This document shows, one piece after another, positions 35,534 to 45,077 of a DNA stretch of 64,000 nucleotides. The position numbers and the translations under genes were made by a program. The notes under the pieces are model-generated. The model saw nothing but the letters and a program-made list of their open reading frames with translations. It did no database searches and was not told where the DNA came from. The stretch is from Altererythrobacter sp. CAU 1644. Lineage in GTDB: Bacteria; Pseudomonadota; Alphaproteobacteria; Sphingomonadales; Sphingomonadaceae. The stretch is from the NCBI RefSeq assembly GCF_029623755.1, contig NZ_CP121106.1, positions 1,685,001 to 1,749,000 on the forward strand. The letters are read 5' to 3'. Position 1 is the stretch's first letter, and the number at the start of each line of letters is the position of its first letter.

Positions 35534-36079
35534 CTAGAGCATCCTCTCGCGCACGAGGCGGTCGCGCAGAAGAAGCTCGTGCACCGCGGCTGCGCCGATA
35601 TGCAATGTTAGCAGGCCACACAGGACGTAGAATCCCCATTCGTGGGCGTATCCGGCCAGCGAGCGCCAGAATTCGGCCACCGAAGAGGTGTCGACCAAAG
35701 GCAGCGGGAACAGGCCATAGAGCCGCACCATGCGCTGGTCCCACATCCACAAAGCATAACCGGTAATTGGCAGCAACAGAACCAGCACGTAGATCGCACC
35801 ATGGACGCTTCCCGCAAGGAGCGCCTGCCAGACAGGAGTGCGCGCGGGAAGCGGTGGTGGTGGATGACCTAGCCGCCATGCGACCCGCAACAGCATCAGA
35901 CCGAAGAGCGTAATCCCCAACTGGGCATGCGCGTCGAGATAATGCCACGATCGCGGCGGGCTTGCATCATCGGCTAACATTCCCAAGGCGATCTGGCACA
36001 CTAAAAGTAATGCGATGATCCAGTGGAAACCGCGCGCAACGCCAGTATATCTGTGTCCCATGAGCACGATCTTGAACAT
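35534..36079 (-). CDS. Cytochrome b561 family protein
   Basis: A 181-residue four-helix b-type cytochrome of the bacterial CybB type. Candidate haem-ligand histidines are in ARGFHWIIAL (helix 1), LDAHAQLG (helix 2), YAHEWGFY and LTLHIGAAAVHELL. It passes electrons from quinol at the inner membrane, possibly to superoxide or a periplasmic acceptor. ATG 36079 has an AGGAGG ribosome-binding site seven bases upstream. Its 5' end overlaps the divergent dioxygenase pseudogene. Confidence 0.88.
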   Translation of the reverse strand: MFKIVLMGHRYTGVARGFHWIIALLLVCQIALGMLADDASPPRSWHYLDAHAQLGITLFGLMLLRVAWRLGHPPPPLPARTPVWQALLAGSVHGAIYVLVLLLPITGYALWMWDQRMVRLYGLFPLPLVDTSSVAEFWRSLAGYAHEWGFYVLCGLLTLHIGAAAVHELLLRDRLVRERML

Positions 36080-36610
36080 TTCGATGCCTCCTGCAATCCG
36101 CATTCTTGCGCCGCTATTGGTTGTCGCATGTTCAGGGAGAGCGCCCGCTGCCGAAGACGGCGCTCGCGAGGATCTTTATGCCTGCGAAGGCTGCGAAGCG
36201 ACGCTGGAAATGGCGGTCGAGGACATCTCTTGGACTGCACGAATCGGACCTGCACAGGAGCCGGGCGAACCGATGGTTTTGACCGGAACTGTCTTTCGCA
36301 GCGATGGTACAACGCCCGCTCCGGGAGTGATAATCTATGCCCACCAGACGGACGCTATCGATTCGAAACGATCAAGCCCGGCCCCTATCCTGCTATGACC
36401 ATGCCCGCGCATATACACCTATATGTGCGCGAACCCGGGCGAAGGCCCTATTATGTCGATGACGTCGTGTTTGCGGGCGAAGTCCTCGTGGACGATTTCT
36501 ATCGCGAGAGACAGGAGTTGCGCGGCGGAAGTGGGATTGTGACACTGGATCGTGACGCAGAAGGGCGATGGTTCGCCCGGCGGGACATTGTGCTAGAACG
36601 CCACCCCTGA
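36060..36610 (+). pseudogene. Intradiol ring-cleavage dioxygenase-like lipoprotein, broken by internal deletion
   Basis: The N-terminal part (signal with lipobox-like LLVVACSG, then GEPMVLTGTVFRSDGTTPAP and GVIIYAHQTDA) is in one frame and the C-terminal part (GRYRFETIKPGPYP, MPAHIHLYVREPG and YYVDDVVFAGE) in the next. Both halves match the intradiol dioxygenase-like family (COG3485), but about 30 residues expected between TDA and GRYRF are missing. The word CCAGACGGACGCT (36344-36356) can be read as HQTDA in frame one and PDGRY in frame two, consistent with deletion between two copies. ATG 36084 is an alternative start. Confidence 0.75.
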
Positions 36611-36645
36611 AAAAGAAAACCCCCGACCTCCAGTGAACTGGCTGC
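36608..36645 (-). terminator. Terminator of katG
   Basis: On the minus strand, CCCCG (paired with CGGGG) encloses CCAGT-TC-ACTGG, and the hairpin is followed by TTTTCTTTTTC. It lies about 50 bases past the katG stop codon; the loop and U-rich tail fit a strong intrinsic terminator. Confidence 0.85.
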
Positions 36646-36696
36646 CGGGGATTCCCTGCGACCCAAAGGGTCGAACCGGTTCAGGCCGATCGCTAC

Positions 36697-38913
36697 TTAG
36701 CCACGGTATTTCGCCATGGCGATGTCTGCCCGGTCGGCATCCATCACCTTGGTCCAGGCCTTGACGAAGGTGTCGACGAACTTCTGCTCGCCCCCGCTTT
36801 CGGCGAATACTTCGGCGATTGCGCGGAGCTGCGAATTCGAACCGAACACGAGATCGGTGCGTGTCGCGGTCCACTTGTCGGCGCCGGTCTTGCGGCATCT
36901 GCCCTGGAATTCCTCGTCGCCGCTATCGTCGATCACCGACCACTCTGTGTCCATCGACAGCAGGTTGACGAAGAAGTCGTTGCTGAGCGTGCCCGGCCGA
37001 TCGGTGAGTACGCCGATGCTGTTGCCATGCTTGGCATGTTTGCTGATCGCGCCAAGCGCGCGCATCCCGCCGACCAGTGCGGTCATCTCGGGGATCGAGA
37101 GGCCAAGCAGGTGTGCCTTGTCGACCAGCATGTCCTCCGTCTTCACGTCGGCCTTGGTCTTGAGGTAGTTGCGGAAGCCATCGGCAAACGGCTCGAGCGG
37201 CTCGAAGCTCTCCGCATCGGTCTGCTCCTGCGAGGCGTCGCCGCGCCCGGTGGTGACATCGACCGAAACGTCGAAACCGCCATCCTTCGCCGCCTTCTCG
37301 ATCGCCGCCGCGCCTGCGAGCACGATGGCATCGGCCATCGACAACTCGCCGCGCAACTCGTCGAGCTTCGACAGGACGCGCGACAGTTCTTCCGGATCGT
37401 TCGCGGCCCAATCCTTCTGCGGGGCGAGCCGGACCCGGGCACCATTAGCACCGCCGCGATGGTCCGAATTGCGGAAGGTCGAGGCCGAGGCCCAGGCCGC
37501 CTTGACCAGTTCGCTGACCGACAGGCCGCTGCCGAGCACCTTGGACTTGAAGTCCGATACCGTGCCGGACGAAGGGGTCGAGCCTGCCGGTACCGGATCC
37601 TGCCAGATCAGGTCTTCTGACGGGACTTCGGGACCCATGTAGCGCACCTTGGGCCCCATATCGCGGTGGCACAGCTTGAACCATGCGCGGGCAAAGGCGT
37701 CGTCGAGCGCCGCCTGGTCGTCACGGAAGCGCTCGGAAATCTTGCGATATTCCGGATCGCGCTTCAGCGCCATGTCGGCGGTGGTCATCATGGTCGGGAC
37801 CTTCTTGGACGGATCGCGCGCATCGGGCGCCATGTCCTCGGGGTCCGGATTGATCGGCTGCCACTGGTTCGCGCCCGCCGGGCTCTGGACGAGCTCGTAT
37901 TCGTATTTGAACAGCAGGCGGAAGTAATCGTTGCCCCACTCGGTCGGGTTGGGCGTCCACGCCCCCTCGATGCCCGAGGTGGTGATGTGGCCTTTCTCGA
38001 TCTCGTCCTTGTCGGTGAGCCAGCCGAAGCCCATCAGCGCCAGGTGCTCGCTTTCGGGCGCGCCGCCGAAACTATCGGCGGGCTTGGCGCCGTGCGCCTT
38101 GCCGAAGGCGTGGCCGCCCGCGGTTAGCGCGACGGTTTCCTCGTCGTTCATCGCCATGCGGCTGAAGGTCTCGCGCATGTCGCGCGCCATACCCTCGGCA
38201 TCGTGCGGATTGCCGCCCGGACCTTCCGGATTGACGTAGATCAGGCCCATCTGGATCGCGGCGAGCGGGTTCTCCAGCGCCTTGCCCTCATCGGGACGGA
38301 TGCGCGTGGCAACGCCCTCGTTGACCCATTGTTCTTCCGTTCCCCAGTAGACCGTTTCGGGTTCGTAGACGTCCTTGCGTCCACCGCCGAAGCCGAACAC
38401 CGGGCCACCCATCGATTCGATCGCGACATTGCCGGTCAGGATGAAGAGGTCGGCCCAGCTGATGTGCTTGCCGTATTTCTGCTTGATCGGCCACAACAGG
38501 CGGCGAGCCTTGTCGAGATTGCCGTTGTCTGGCCAGGAGTTGAGCGGAGCGAAACGCTGCTGCCCGCTCGATGCGCCGCCGCGCCCGTCGCCGGTGCGAT
38601 AGGTACCAGCGGCATGCCATGCCATGCGGATGAAGAACGGGCCGTAATGGCCATAGTCTGCCGGCCACCAGGCCTGGCTGTCTGTCATCAGCGCGGTGAG
38701 GTCGGCCTTGAGCGCATTGTAATCGAGCGCGTTGAAGGCCTCGCAATAGTCGAAGTCCTCGCCCAGCGGATCGGCGCTCTTGCCCGATTGCGTCAGGATG
38801 TCGAGTTGGAGCTGATCGGGCCACCAGTCACGATTGGTGCGTCCCAGCAGGCCGCGCATCGATCCGCCGTGTACGGGGCAGCCGCCGCTCATTTCGCCTG
38901 TCTTTGCGTCCAT
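36697..38913 (-). CDS. katG: Catalase-peroxidase
   Basis: A 738-residue bifunctional KatG. Distal residues Arg96, Trp99 and His100 are in [13 protein letters not shown], with Tyr226 in [12 protein letters not shown]; Trp99-Tyr226 are two of the three residues of the Met-Tyr-Trp adduct. The proximal haem ligand lies in [12 protein letters not shown] (His268). The inactive C-terminal duplicate domain is complete. ATG 38913 is preceded by AGAGGAG. It clusters with ahpC and ahpF on the same strand as a peroxide-defence block. Confidence 0.97.
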   Translation of the reverse strand: MDAKTGEMSGGCPVHGGSMRGLLGRTNRDWWPDQLQLDILTQSGKSADPLGEDFDYCEAFNALDYNALKADLTALMTDSQAWWPADYGHYGPFFIRMAWHAAGTYRTGDGRGGASSGQQRFAPLNSWPDNGNLDKARRLLWPIKQKYGKHISWADLFILTGNVAIESMGGPVFGFGGGRKDVYEPETVYWGTEEQWVNEGVATRIRPDEGKALENPLAAIQMGLIYVNPEGPGGNPHDAEGMARDMRETFSRMAMNDEETVALTAGGHAFGKAHGAKPADSFGGAPESEHLALMGFGWLTDKDEIEKGHITTSGIEGAWTPNPTEWGNDYFRLLFKYEYELVQSPAGANQWQPINPDPEDMAPDARDPSKKVPTMMTTADMALKRDPEYRKISERFRDDQAALDDAFARAWFKLCHRDMGPKVRYMGPEVPSEDLIWQDPVPAGSTPSSGTVSDFKSKVLGSGLSVSELVKAAWASASTFRNSDHRGGANGARVRLAPQKDWAANDPEELSRVLSKLDELRGELSMADAIVLAGAAAIEKAAKDGGFDVSVDVTTGRGDASQEQTDAESFEPLEPFADGFRNYLKTKADVKTEDMLVDKAHLLGLSIPEMTALVGGMRALGAISKHAKHGNSIGVLTDRPGTLSNDFFVNLLSMDTEWSVIDDSGDEEFQGRCRKTGADKWTATRTDLVFGSNSQLRAIAEVFAESGGEQKFVDTFVKAWTKVMDADRADIAMAKYRG

Positions 38914-39085
38914 GGGAAATTCTCCTCTCACCAGATGGGGGGACTCGGACCACAGCCCAAGCCTTATGAGGGGAGAATGCGCCTTGCGCAGTAAGCTGTC
39001 TAATCGATTAATTTCTATTGATTGATTGAGAAACCCGATTTGAGCTCCGCCGCTTGCGGCAGGGCAATTTAGGTGCGGACGAGAC
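38914..39085 (-). promoter_or_regulatory. AT-rich katG leader
   Basis: A 172-base gap between ahpF and katG. Positions 39000-39035 are AT-rich, with repeated TGATTGATTGA and ATCGATTAAT words, as expected of a promoter. Partial resemblance to an OxyR site is too weak to call: the four tetrads do not align with the ATAG/CTAT consensus. Confidence 0.35.
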
Positions 39086-40675
39086 TCAGGCGGCCTCCGC
39101 CACATCCTCTGTCGGCTGAGTCCGGATGAGATAGTCGAATGCCGAGAGGCCGGCCTTCGAACCCTCGCCCATCGCTACCACGATCTGCTTGTAGGGCACC
39201 GTGGTCACATCGCCTGCGCCGAAGATGCCCGGGAGATTGGTCCGACCCTCTCCGTCGGTGACGATCTCGCCATGCGCCGAAAGCTCGAGGCCGCTGCCTT
39301 GCAGCCACTCGGTGTTGGGAACGAGGCCGATCTGGACGAACACGCCGTCGAGCGCGATGCGGCGCTCCGCGCCGCTGTTGCGGTCCTTGAGGACGAGCCC
39401 GTTCATCCGGCCTTTGCTGCCGGTGATCTCGGTGGTCTGACCGCTCGTCACGATTTCGACATTGGGCAGGCTGCGCAGCTTGGCCTGCAGAACCTCGTCG
39501 GCCCGCAGCTTGGCGTCGTATTCGATCAGCGTGACGTGGCCGACGATCTTGGCAAGATCGATCGCCGCTTCGACGCCCGAATTGCCGCCGCCGATCACCG
39601 CAATGCGCTTGCCCTTGAACAGCGGACCGTCGCAGTGCGGGCAGTAGGCGACGCCCTTGTTGCGATATTCTGCCTCGCCGGGCACGCCGAGGTTGCGCCA
39701 GCGCGCACCGGTCGCGAGGATCAGGCTGCGAGACTTGAGGCTGGCGCCATTGGCGAGCCTGACCTCGTGCAAGCCGCCTTCCCGCTTCGCCGGTATGAGT
39801 TCGACGGCGCGGGCAAGGTTCATCAGGTCGATATCGTATTCGCCGACATGACGCTCGAGCTCGCCGGCCAGTTTCGGGCCTTCGGTATAGGGCGTGCCGG
39901 GCAGGTTCTCGATCCCGAGCGTATCGTGCAGCTGGCCGCCGAAACGTTCCGCCGCGATGCCGGTGCGGAAGCCCTTGCGCGCGGTGTAGATGGCGGTGGC
40001 AGCACCAGCGGGACCGCCGCCGACCACGAGGACCTCGAACGGATCCCTGGCGGAGAGCTTTTCGGCCGCCCTGGCATCGGCATTGGTGTCGAGCCGACTA
40101 AGGATCTCCGCGAGTTCCATCTTGCCGTTGTAGAAAGGCTGGCCGTTGAGGAACGTCGCAGGGACGGCCATGACGCCGCGGGCATCGAACTCGTCCTGGA
40201 ATGTTCCACCCTCGATCAGCGTCGCGGTGATGCGCGGGTTCTCGAGCGCCATCAGCGTCAGCGCCTGCACCACGTCGGGGCAATTGTGGCACGAGAGCGA
40301 GAAGTACATCTCGAAATGGAAGTCGCCGTCCAGCGCGCGGACCTGCTCGATCAGGTCGGCATCGACCTTGGGAGGGTGGCCGCCCGCCCACAGCAGCGCG
40401 AGCACGAGGCTGGTGAATTCGTGGCCCATTGGCAGGCCCGCAAAACGCACCCACTTTTCCGCATCGCTGGCCCGGCGAATGACGAAGCTGGGCGTGCGAT
40501 CATCGGTTCCGTCGAAGGTCGCACTGACCATGTCGTGCAGCGCGGCGATCTCTTCCAGCAGTTCGCGCGTCTGGCGCGATTTCTCGCCATCGCCGAGCGA
40601 GGCGACGAGTTCGACCGGCTCGCGCAGATTGGCGAGATAGGTCTTGAGCTGCGCTTTCATCGTATCGTCGAGCAT
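39086..40675 (-). CDS. ahpF: Alkyl hydroperoxide reductase subunit F
   Basis: A 529-residue flavoprotein disulfide reductase that regenerates AhpC using NAD(P)H. The N-terminal tandem thioredoxin-like part carries Cys129-x-x-Cys132 ([10 protein letters not shown]). The FAD-binding [19 protein letters not shown], the second redox pair in [14 protein letters not shown] and the NADH-binding [12 protein letters not shown] follow. Start ATG 40675 ([14 protein letters not shown]). It is downstream of ahpC, separated by a strong hairpin at 40731-40772. Confidence 0.97.
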   Translation of the reverse strand: MLDDTMKAQLKTYLANLREPVELVASLGDGEKSRQTRELLEEIAALHDMVSATFDGTDDRTPSFVIRRASDAEKWVRFAGLPMGHEFTSLVLALLWAGGHPPKVDADLIEQVRALDGDFHFEMYFSLSCHNCPDVVQALTLMALENPRITATLIEGGTFQDEFDARGVMAVPATFLNGQPFYNGKMELAEILSRLDTNADARAAEKLSARDPFEVLVVGGGPAGAATAIYTARKGFRTGIAAERFGGQLHDTLGIENLPGTPYTEGPKLAGELERHVGEYDIDLMNLARAVELIPAKREGGLHEVRLANGASLKSRSLILATGARWRNLGVPGEAEYRNKGVAYCPHCDGPLFKGKRIAVIGGGNSGVEAAIDLAKIVGHVTLIEYDAKLRADEVLQAKLRSLPNVEIVTSGQTTEITGSKGRMNGLVLKDRNSGAERRIALDGVFVQIGLVPNTEWLQGSGLELSAHGEIVTDGEGRTNLPGIFGAGDVTTVPYKQIVVAMGEGSKAGLSAFDYLIRTQPTEDVAEAA

Positions 40676-40730
40676 GGATGGACTCCGGGCGGCGTGCGGG
40701 AACGGGGTTTCGGCGATGCGGCGGAGGCAA

Positions 40731-40772
40731 AAGGCCCGGGGCGGGGGGGGAGGGAGAGATGCCCCGGGCCTT
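40731..40772 (-). terminator. Hairpin between ahpC and ahpF (partial terminator or processing stem)
   Basis: A perfect 12-pair stem AAGGCCCGGGGC / GCCCCGGGCCTT with an 18-base purine-rich loop lies between the two genes. On the transcribed strand the stem ends directly in TTTT then GCC. That tail is short for full termination, so partial read-through into ahpF, or a stable 3' end protecting ahpC mRNA, is likely. Confidence 0.7.
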
Positions 40773-40848
40773 CCAGCGACCCGAGAAGAGCTCGGGCTCT
40801 TGAGGTCGGCGCCACTATCGACGCCGACCTGAACTCAGCCTGTCAGGC

Positions 40849-41415
40849 TCAGATCTTGCCGACGAGATCCAGCGAAGGGGCGAGGGTTTCTTCGCCCTCT
40901 TCCCATGCAGCCGGGCAGACCTGGCCAGGGTTGTTGCGCACGTACTGGGCGGCGCGGATCTTGCGGACCAGCTCGTTGGCATTGCGGCCGACGCCTTCGC
41001 AGGTCTGCTCGACCAGCTGGATCACGCCCTCGGGATCGACCACGAAGGTGGCGCGATCGGCGAGGCCCACGCCTTCACGCAGCACGTCGAAATTGCGCGC
41101 GAGCTGGTGGTTCTGATCACCGAGGAAGGGGAAGTTCAGCTTGCCGATCTTCTCCGAAGTGTCGTGCCAGGCCTTGTGGCTGAAGTGGGTGTCGGTCGAC
41201 ACGCCGTAGACTTCGACGTCGAGCTTCTGGAGCATCTCGTAATGTTCGCCCAGGTCTTCGAGCTCGGTCGGGCAGACGAAGGTGAAGTCGGCCGGATAGA
41301 AGAAGAAGACCGCCCACTTGCCCTTCACGTCCTCGTCCGTGACGTCGAAGAAGTCCTTGCCGGCCTGGAATGCGGTGGCCTTGAACGGCTTGATGGTTGA
41401 ACCGATGATACCCAT
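40849..41415 (-). CDS. ahpC: Alkyl hydroperoxide reductase subunit C (2-Cys peroxiredoxin)
   Basis: A 188-residue AhpC reducing hydrogen and organic peroxides. The peroxidatic Cys48 lies in [14 protein letters not shown] and the resolving Cys167 in [11 protein letters not shown], as in typical decameric 2-Cys peroxiredoxins. The ATG at 41415 gives [11 protein letters not shown]. It is upstream of ahpF and katG. The 212-base gap upstream (41416-41627) should hold its promoter, but I could not identify an OxyR box. Confidence 0.97.
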   Translation of the reverse strand: MGIIGSTIKPFKATAFQAGKDFFDVTDEDVKGKWAVFFFYPADFTFVCPTELEDLGEHYEMLQKLDVEVYGVSTDTHFSHKAWHDTSEKIGKLNFPFLGDQNHQLARNFDVLREGVGLADRATFVVDPEGVIQLVEQTCEGVGRNANELVRKIRAAQYVRNNPGQVCPAAWEEGEETLAPSLDLVGKI

Positions 41416-41627
41416 GGATTTGTCCCTCTTGTCTGTATGTTCGGGTTGAAACTCACGGGTTCAGATAGGCATTGCTGCGACGCACAAAAGCGATTTTGAG
41501 CGATGACTGCGATTGAAATTTTCGATCAAGCAAGAGTTAGTTTCGAAAAGCGCAACGAAACGCGCCGTCGCTTGCAAATTGGTCAACTGAGGCGGGGATA
41601 AGCCCGGGTTCTGACCCGAAATCTTGC

Positions 41628-41912
41628 CTAGCCGATCACTGCCGCGACGCGATCGACCTGCTCGGCCGAGATCTGGCGGTGGAATGCGACTCCGCATTCC
41701 TGCTGCGCCAGCCACACGATCTCACCGCTGGCGATGGTTTCTCCGGACATCTCGATGACGACTGTCGAGCCGACGCCCACGCGATCGGTGTCGACCTCGA
41801 TCTTGCACCCGGTACGCGAAATATCGACCATCGTTGCCGCCAGGTCCGAACCCGGAAGCGAGACGACAATCGCTCGGCTCGTGGCGAGCCGCTCATCCTT
41901 GCGAGTCCTCAA
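41628..41912 (-). CDS. PilZ-domain protein
   Basis: A 94-residue single PilZ domain, the cyclic di-GMP binding fold. The N-terminal RxxxR-type element (RTRKDERLATSR) and the downstream DISRTGCKIE (the D/N-x-S-x-x-G motif) are both present, so cyclic di-GMP binding is plausible. It appears to be a single gene. PilZ stand-alone proteins usually act as adaptors; the target cannot be predicted. Confidence 0.88.
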   Translation of the reverse strand: MRTRKDERLATSRAIVVSLPGSDLAATMVDISRTGCKIEVDTDRVGVGSTVVIEMSGETIASGEIVWLAQQECGVAFHRQISAEQVDRVAAVIG

Positions 41913-42010
41913 GCGCTTTCTCCCGAAGCTTTGAGAACATTATCACACGCTGGAGCGCGCGATAGGCGGCGAGGAAAGAATTTACATGTGGGGCGGTGCC
42001 GGCCGGCGCC

Positions 42011-42481
42011 TCAGTCGGGTGGGGTCGCCTGGGCTCCGCTCACGCTGAGCCCGTAGAGCGCGGAGCATACAACCACCAGCGGCAGATTGATCACCGAGCC
42101 CGGGGCGGTTGAGACGGTTTCGACCACCCGTGTATGGCCGATCGCCATGCGACCCGCATATTCGACCACCAGCAGCAGGTAGAACAGGGGGATCAATGCG
42201 CGATAGCGCAGGATTGCCAGCCAATAGAGCGCCGCGATGATCGTCTGCGACAGGCCCCACAGGCTGAAGATGCCGATCACCGTCCCGGCGGCGCCCGTCG
42301 AATAGCTGGCCAGCGGGATGGTGGCGATGCTCTGCGCCCCGCCGTCGGGTGCCGCGAGATGGATCAGGCTGCGCATGGTGGTGGCCACCGCGATCAGCAC
42401 GAAAGCGTAGAAGGCGATTGGCGTGCCCGGAAAATGATTGTCGAACCGGGCGGGAAAGGTGCGTCGCAGGAATTCCGGCAT
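42011..42481 (-). CDS. Four-helix membrane protein, uncharacterised
   Basis: A 156-residue protein with an N-terminal cytoplasmic segment (MPEFLRRTFPARFDNHFPG) and about four membrane helices (22-42, 65-88, 92-112 and 128-148). No family recognised. It lies 17 bases after aroC on the same strand and so may be co-transcribed with it, without evident functional link. Confidence 0.65.
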   Translation of the reverse strand: MPEFLRRTFPARFDNHFPGTPIAFYAFVLIAVATTMRSLIHLAAPDGGAQSIATIPLASYSTGAAGTVIGIFSLWGLSQTIIAALYWLAILRYRALIPLFYLLLVVEYAGRMAIGHTRVVETVSTAPGSVINLPLVVVCSALYGLSVSGAQATPPD

Positions 42482-42498
42482 GATCCCGCGCTAGCTCC

Positions 42499-43569
42499 TT
42501 AGCCCTGCTGTGCCCGGTGCAGCAGCTTGTGATCCGCCAGCACCAGCGCCATCATCGCGGCGACGACCGGTGTGCCGCGGATGCCGACACAGGGGTCGTG
42601 GCGGCCCTTGGTGCGGATCTGGGTCGCCTCGCCATCAGCGGTGATCGTGTCGACCGGCGTCAGGATCGAACTGGTCGGCTTGAAGGCAACGCGGCACACC
42701 ACCGGCTGTCCGGTCGAGATGCCGCCCGCAATTCCGCCCGCGTGGTTGGCGTCGAATTCGGGCGAACCGCTTTCGCCCGGGCGCATCGGGTCGGCGTTCT
42801 GTTCGCCGGTCAGTCGTGCGGCATCGAAGCCGTCACCGATCTCGACGCCCTTGACCGCGTTGATCCCCATCATCGCCGCGGCAAGATCGGCGCTCAGCTT
42901 GGCGTAGATCGGCGCGCCCCAACCGGCTGGTACACCCTCGGCCACGCATTCGACCACTGCGCCGAGCGAGGAACCGTTCTTGCGCGCCTCGTCGACCTTT
43001 TCCTCCCAGCGCTTGGCCGCCCAGCTGTCGGGGCAAAAGAAGGGGTTCTGGTCGATCTGGTCGAAATCGATCACGCTGCGGTCGATCGCGTCGCCGCCCA
43101 GTTCGCAGACATAGGCGGTGATCTTCACTTCGGGGATGATCAGCCGTGCGACCGCTCCCGCTGCCACCCGCGCCGCGGTTTCGCGCGCGCTCGACCGGCC
43201 GCCCCCGCGATAGTCGCGGATGCCGTATTTGGCGTCATAGGCGTAGTCGGCATGGCCGGGGCGATAGGCCTTGGCGATCTCCGAATAATCCTTGCTGCGT
43301 TGATCGGTGTTCTCGATCATCAGACTGATCGGCGTGCCGGTGGTCTGGCCTTCGAAGGTTCCCGAGAGAATCTTCACCAGGTCTTCCTCGCGCCGCTGCG
43401 TGGTGAAGCGGTTCTGCCCCGGCTTGCGCGCATCGAGGAAGGGCTGGATGTCGGCTTCGGACAAGGCGATCTGCGAAGGGCAACCGTCGACCACCGCGCC
43501 GAGCGCAGGGCCGTGGCTTTCCCCCCAGGTAGTGAAGCGCAAGACGCGTCCGAAGGTGTTCCAACTCAT
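42499..43569 (-). CDS. aroC: Chorismate synthase
   Basis: A 356-residue AroC catalysing the last shikimate-pathway step, from EPSP to chorismate with reduced FMN. The three family signatures are seen: [16 protein letters not shown] near the N-terminus, [21 protein letters not shown] in the middle and [24 protein letters not shown] near the C-terminus. The ATG at 43569 gives [20 protein letters not shown]. It is divergent from ruvA across 292 bases. Confidence 0.97.
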   Translation of the reverse strand: MSWNTFGRVLRFTTWGESHGPALGAVVDGCPSQIALSEADIQPFLDARKPGQNRFTTQRREEDLVKILSGTFEGQTTGTPISLMIENTDQRSKDYSEIAKAYRPGHADYAYDAKYGIRDYRGGGRSSARETAARVAAGAVARLIIPEVKITAYVCELGGDAIDRSVIDFDQIDQNPFFCPDSWAAKRWEEKVDEARKNGSSLGAVVECVAEGVPAGWGAPIYAKLSADLAAAMMGINAVKGVEIGDGFDAARLTGEQNADPMRPGESGSPEFDANHAGGIAGGISTGQPVVCRVAFKPTSSILTPVDTITADGEATQIRTKGRHDPCVGIRGTPVVAAMMALVLADHKLLHRAQQG

Positions 43570-43721
43570 GCGCGCTGTCTTAGCGGATCATCCGGTCGTG
43601 TCGAGCAAACCAAACTTTTCCTACTTCAAGCGCGCGTGGCACAAGCGCGCCATGCCTCCATTCTCGCGCACCTTTCGGCCTGCTTCACTGTGGTGTTTCG
43701 CGCGCCAGGATTTCAACATCA

Positions 43722-43752
43722 GGACCGTGTTCCATGTGTTCCATCCATTCAG
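43722..43752 (+). repeat. Dispersed 31-base repeat, copy 2 (upstream of ruvA)
   Basis: It matches 6986-7016 at 29 of 31 bases, with the same core of two tandem TGTTCCATS units. It lies in the 292-base aroC-ruvA gap (43570-43861), 109 bases before the ruvA ATG. Nothing else in that gap is recognisable. A diverged relative, GCGTTCCGTGTTCCAC, may lie on the minus strand near 13725. Confidence 0.7.
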
Positions 43753-43861
43753 ACTTGTGGATGGCAGGCTGAACATGGGTGTTTGGACTGGCGCATTCCC
43801 AAGCCATGCGGCAAGAACAAACCGCGCTCAAGCAGCGAAGCGATAGCGCAGAAAGTGGCTC

Positions 43862-44470
43862 ATGATTGCAAAACTATCCGGGCGGCTCGACGAAGTGGGC
43901 GAGGATTGGGCGATCGTCGACGTGCAGGGCGTGGGCTATCTTGTCCATTGCTCGACCAAGACCCTCACCGCACTGGGCGAGGTCGGCGAGGGATGCACCG
44001 TGCATACCGACCTGCAGGTTTCCGAGAACGACATGCGGCTGCTGGGCTTCGCCGAAGCGGGCGAGCGCGACTGGTTCCGCATGCTGACGCTGGTGCAGGG
44101 GGTGGGGAGCAAGGTTGCGTTGGCGATCCTTTCGGCCCTGTCGACCGGCGAGCTGCGCGATGCCTGTGCTGGCGGCGATGCGGCCATGGTCGCGCGGGCG
44201 CAAGGCGTCGGGCCGAAATTGGCGGGGCGGATCGTCAACGAATTGAAGGACAAGGCCGGGGCGCTGCCGGGAGGCGGCACTACTGGCGTAGCTGTTACCG
44301 GTATCTCTCCTGCAGGAGGGGCGAGCGCCGATGCTGTCTCCGCGCTCGAGAACCTCGGCTTCAAGCCGGCGGTGGCGGCGCAGGCTGTCGCGCGAGCGCA
44401 AGGCGAGCTGGGCGAGGATGCAAGCGAAAGCGATTTGATCCGCGTGGCGCTGAAAAGGGCAGCGGGGTGA
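43862..44470 (+). CDS. ruvA: Holliday junction branch migration complex subunit RuvA
   Basis: A 202-residue RuvA. It begins MIAKLSGRLDEVGEDWAIVD (OB-fold domain I). The two helix-hairpin-helix motifs of domain II are LVQGVGSKVALAIL and RAQGVGPKLAGRIV. Domain III is at ALENLGFKPAVAAQAVARAQ onward. RuvA tetramers hold the four-way junction while RuvB pumps DNA. Normally ruvB follows directly; here about 1.6 kb intervenes. Its stop overlaps the next start as GTGA. Confidence 0.97.
   Translation: MIAKLSGRLDEVGEDWAIVDVQGVGYLVHCSTKTLTALGEVGEGCTVHTDLQVSENDMRLLGFAEAGERDWFRMLTLVQGVGSKVALAILSALSTGELRDACAGGDAAMVARAQGVGPKLAGRIVNELKDKAGALPGGGTTGVAVTGISPAGGASADAVSALENLGFKPAVAAQAVARAQGELGEDASESDLIRVALKRAAG
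44375..44470 (+). repeat. ruvA 3' end, source segment of a downstream copy
   Basis: These 96 bases, coding for the last residues of RuvA domain III, recur at 44978-45073 (offset 603) with nine mismatches. The start of the shared segment is GCGGCGCAG, also found at the signal-peptide end of the DsrE-like gene. Confidence 0.9.
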
Positions 44471-44931
44471 GGAGGGTCGCAACTCTGGCTTTGGCGCTCG
44501 GGGCTATTTTCGCTGCAAGTCCGGCCGCCGCTTGCGGGCAGAATCCCGTTCCGAATGCCATCGTCTTTGCCAATCCGCCGTCGACCAGGCCACCCGGCTC
44601 AGTCTTGCTCAAGGTCGAGCAGATTCGAGCAATTCCGCGATCGCATGCAGCTGTCTATCGCGTGGATGATGGCCCCGATTCGATGGTGGGAAGGCTATAT
44701 CGGATCGCTCCGGACAATCTCTCGTCTTGCACTGGATGGGGTCGGAATAGTGGCTACGTCGCGGTGTTCACGAAGCCGCGGGGCGAAGGATCGGAAAAGT
44801 TTCTGGCAGCCGTGACCTACGAGCGGTCATGGGGCGACTACTTCTTCTCCCTGTTGGGCTGGGAACCCTATAGGAGCGCGGGAGGCAGGGCGGTTGAATT
44901 GCGGTTGGAGATCAGTGTTGCTGAAGGCTAG
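44467..44931 (+). CDS. Uncharacterised secreted protein between ruvA and ruvB
   Basis: A 154-residue protein with a signal peptide (VATLALALGAIFAASPAAAC). Whether the cysteine after the alanines is lipidated is unclear. The GTG start at 44467 overlaps the ruvA stop (GTGA). The mature part has two further candidate disulfide cysteines and an aromatic region (YERSWGDYFFSLLGWEPYRS). No family recognised. Base composition is slightly more AT-rich than ruvA. It is part of the insert that separates ruvA from ruvB. Confidence 0.65.
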   Translation: MRRVATLALALGAIFAASPAAACGQNPVPNAIVFANPPSTRPPGSVLLKVEQIRAIPRSHAAVYRVDDGPDSMVGRLYRIAPDNLSSCTGWGRNSGYVAVFTKPRGEGSEKFLAAVTYERSWGDYFFSLLGWEPYRSAGGRAVELRLEISVAEG

Positions 44932-45073
44932 AACGACCACTTTCATTGGTGCAATTGGCCTGCTGGCAAGCCCTGCGGCGGCGCAGGCTGTCGCGCGGGC
45001 GCAAGGCGAACTGGGCGAGGACGCGAGTGAAAGCGAATTGATCCGCGTGGCATTGAAAAGGGCTGCGGGGTGA
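44915..45073 (+). CDS. Chimeric 52-residue frame: signal-like segment fused to a RuvA C-terminal copy
   Basis: A frame from GTG 44915 reads VLLKARTTTFIGAIG, then LLASPAAAQ, then AVARAQGELGEDASESELIR and the RuvA ending. The first half carries a 27-base segment (44960-44986) identical to the signal-peptide end of the DsrE-like gene at 45542-45568. The second half is a copy of the ruvA 3' end. Eight of the nine substitutions against ruvA are synonymous (the other is Asp to Glu). It may be a non-functional recombination scar or an expressed small secreted peptide. Confidence 0.5.
   Translation: MLLKARTTTFIGAIGLLASPAAAQAVARAQGELGEDASESELIRVALKRAAG
44978..45073 (+). repeat. Copy of the ruvA 3' end
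   Basis: It matches 44375-44470 at 87 of 96 bases. The TGA of the copy ends four bases before the DoxX gene. The two copies flank the 154-residue secreted-protein gene, so the region could expand or contract by homologous recombination. Confidence 0.9.
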
Positions 45074-45077
45074 TTCG

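Noticed and set aside
39000..39035. An OxyR-binding site ahead of katG
   Set aside because: The tetrads do not match ATAG-N7-CTAT spacing well enough; AT-richness alone explains the resemblance.
42517..44465. A long plus-strand frame across aroC and ruvA
   Set aside because: It runs antisense to aroC and out of frame with ruvA. Only its last part, from GTG 44467, is kept as a real gene because it has a signal peptide and a GTGA start.
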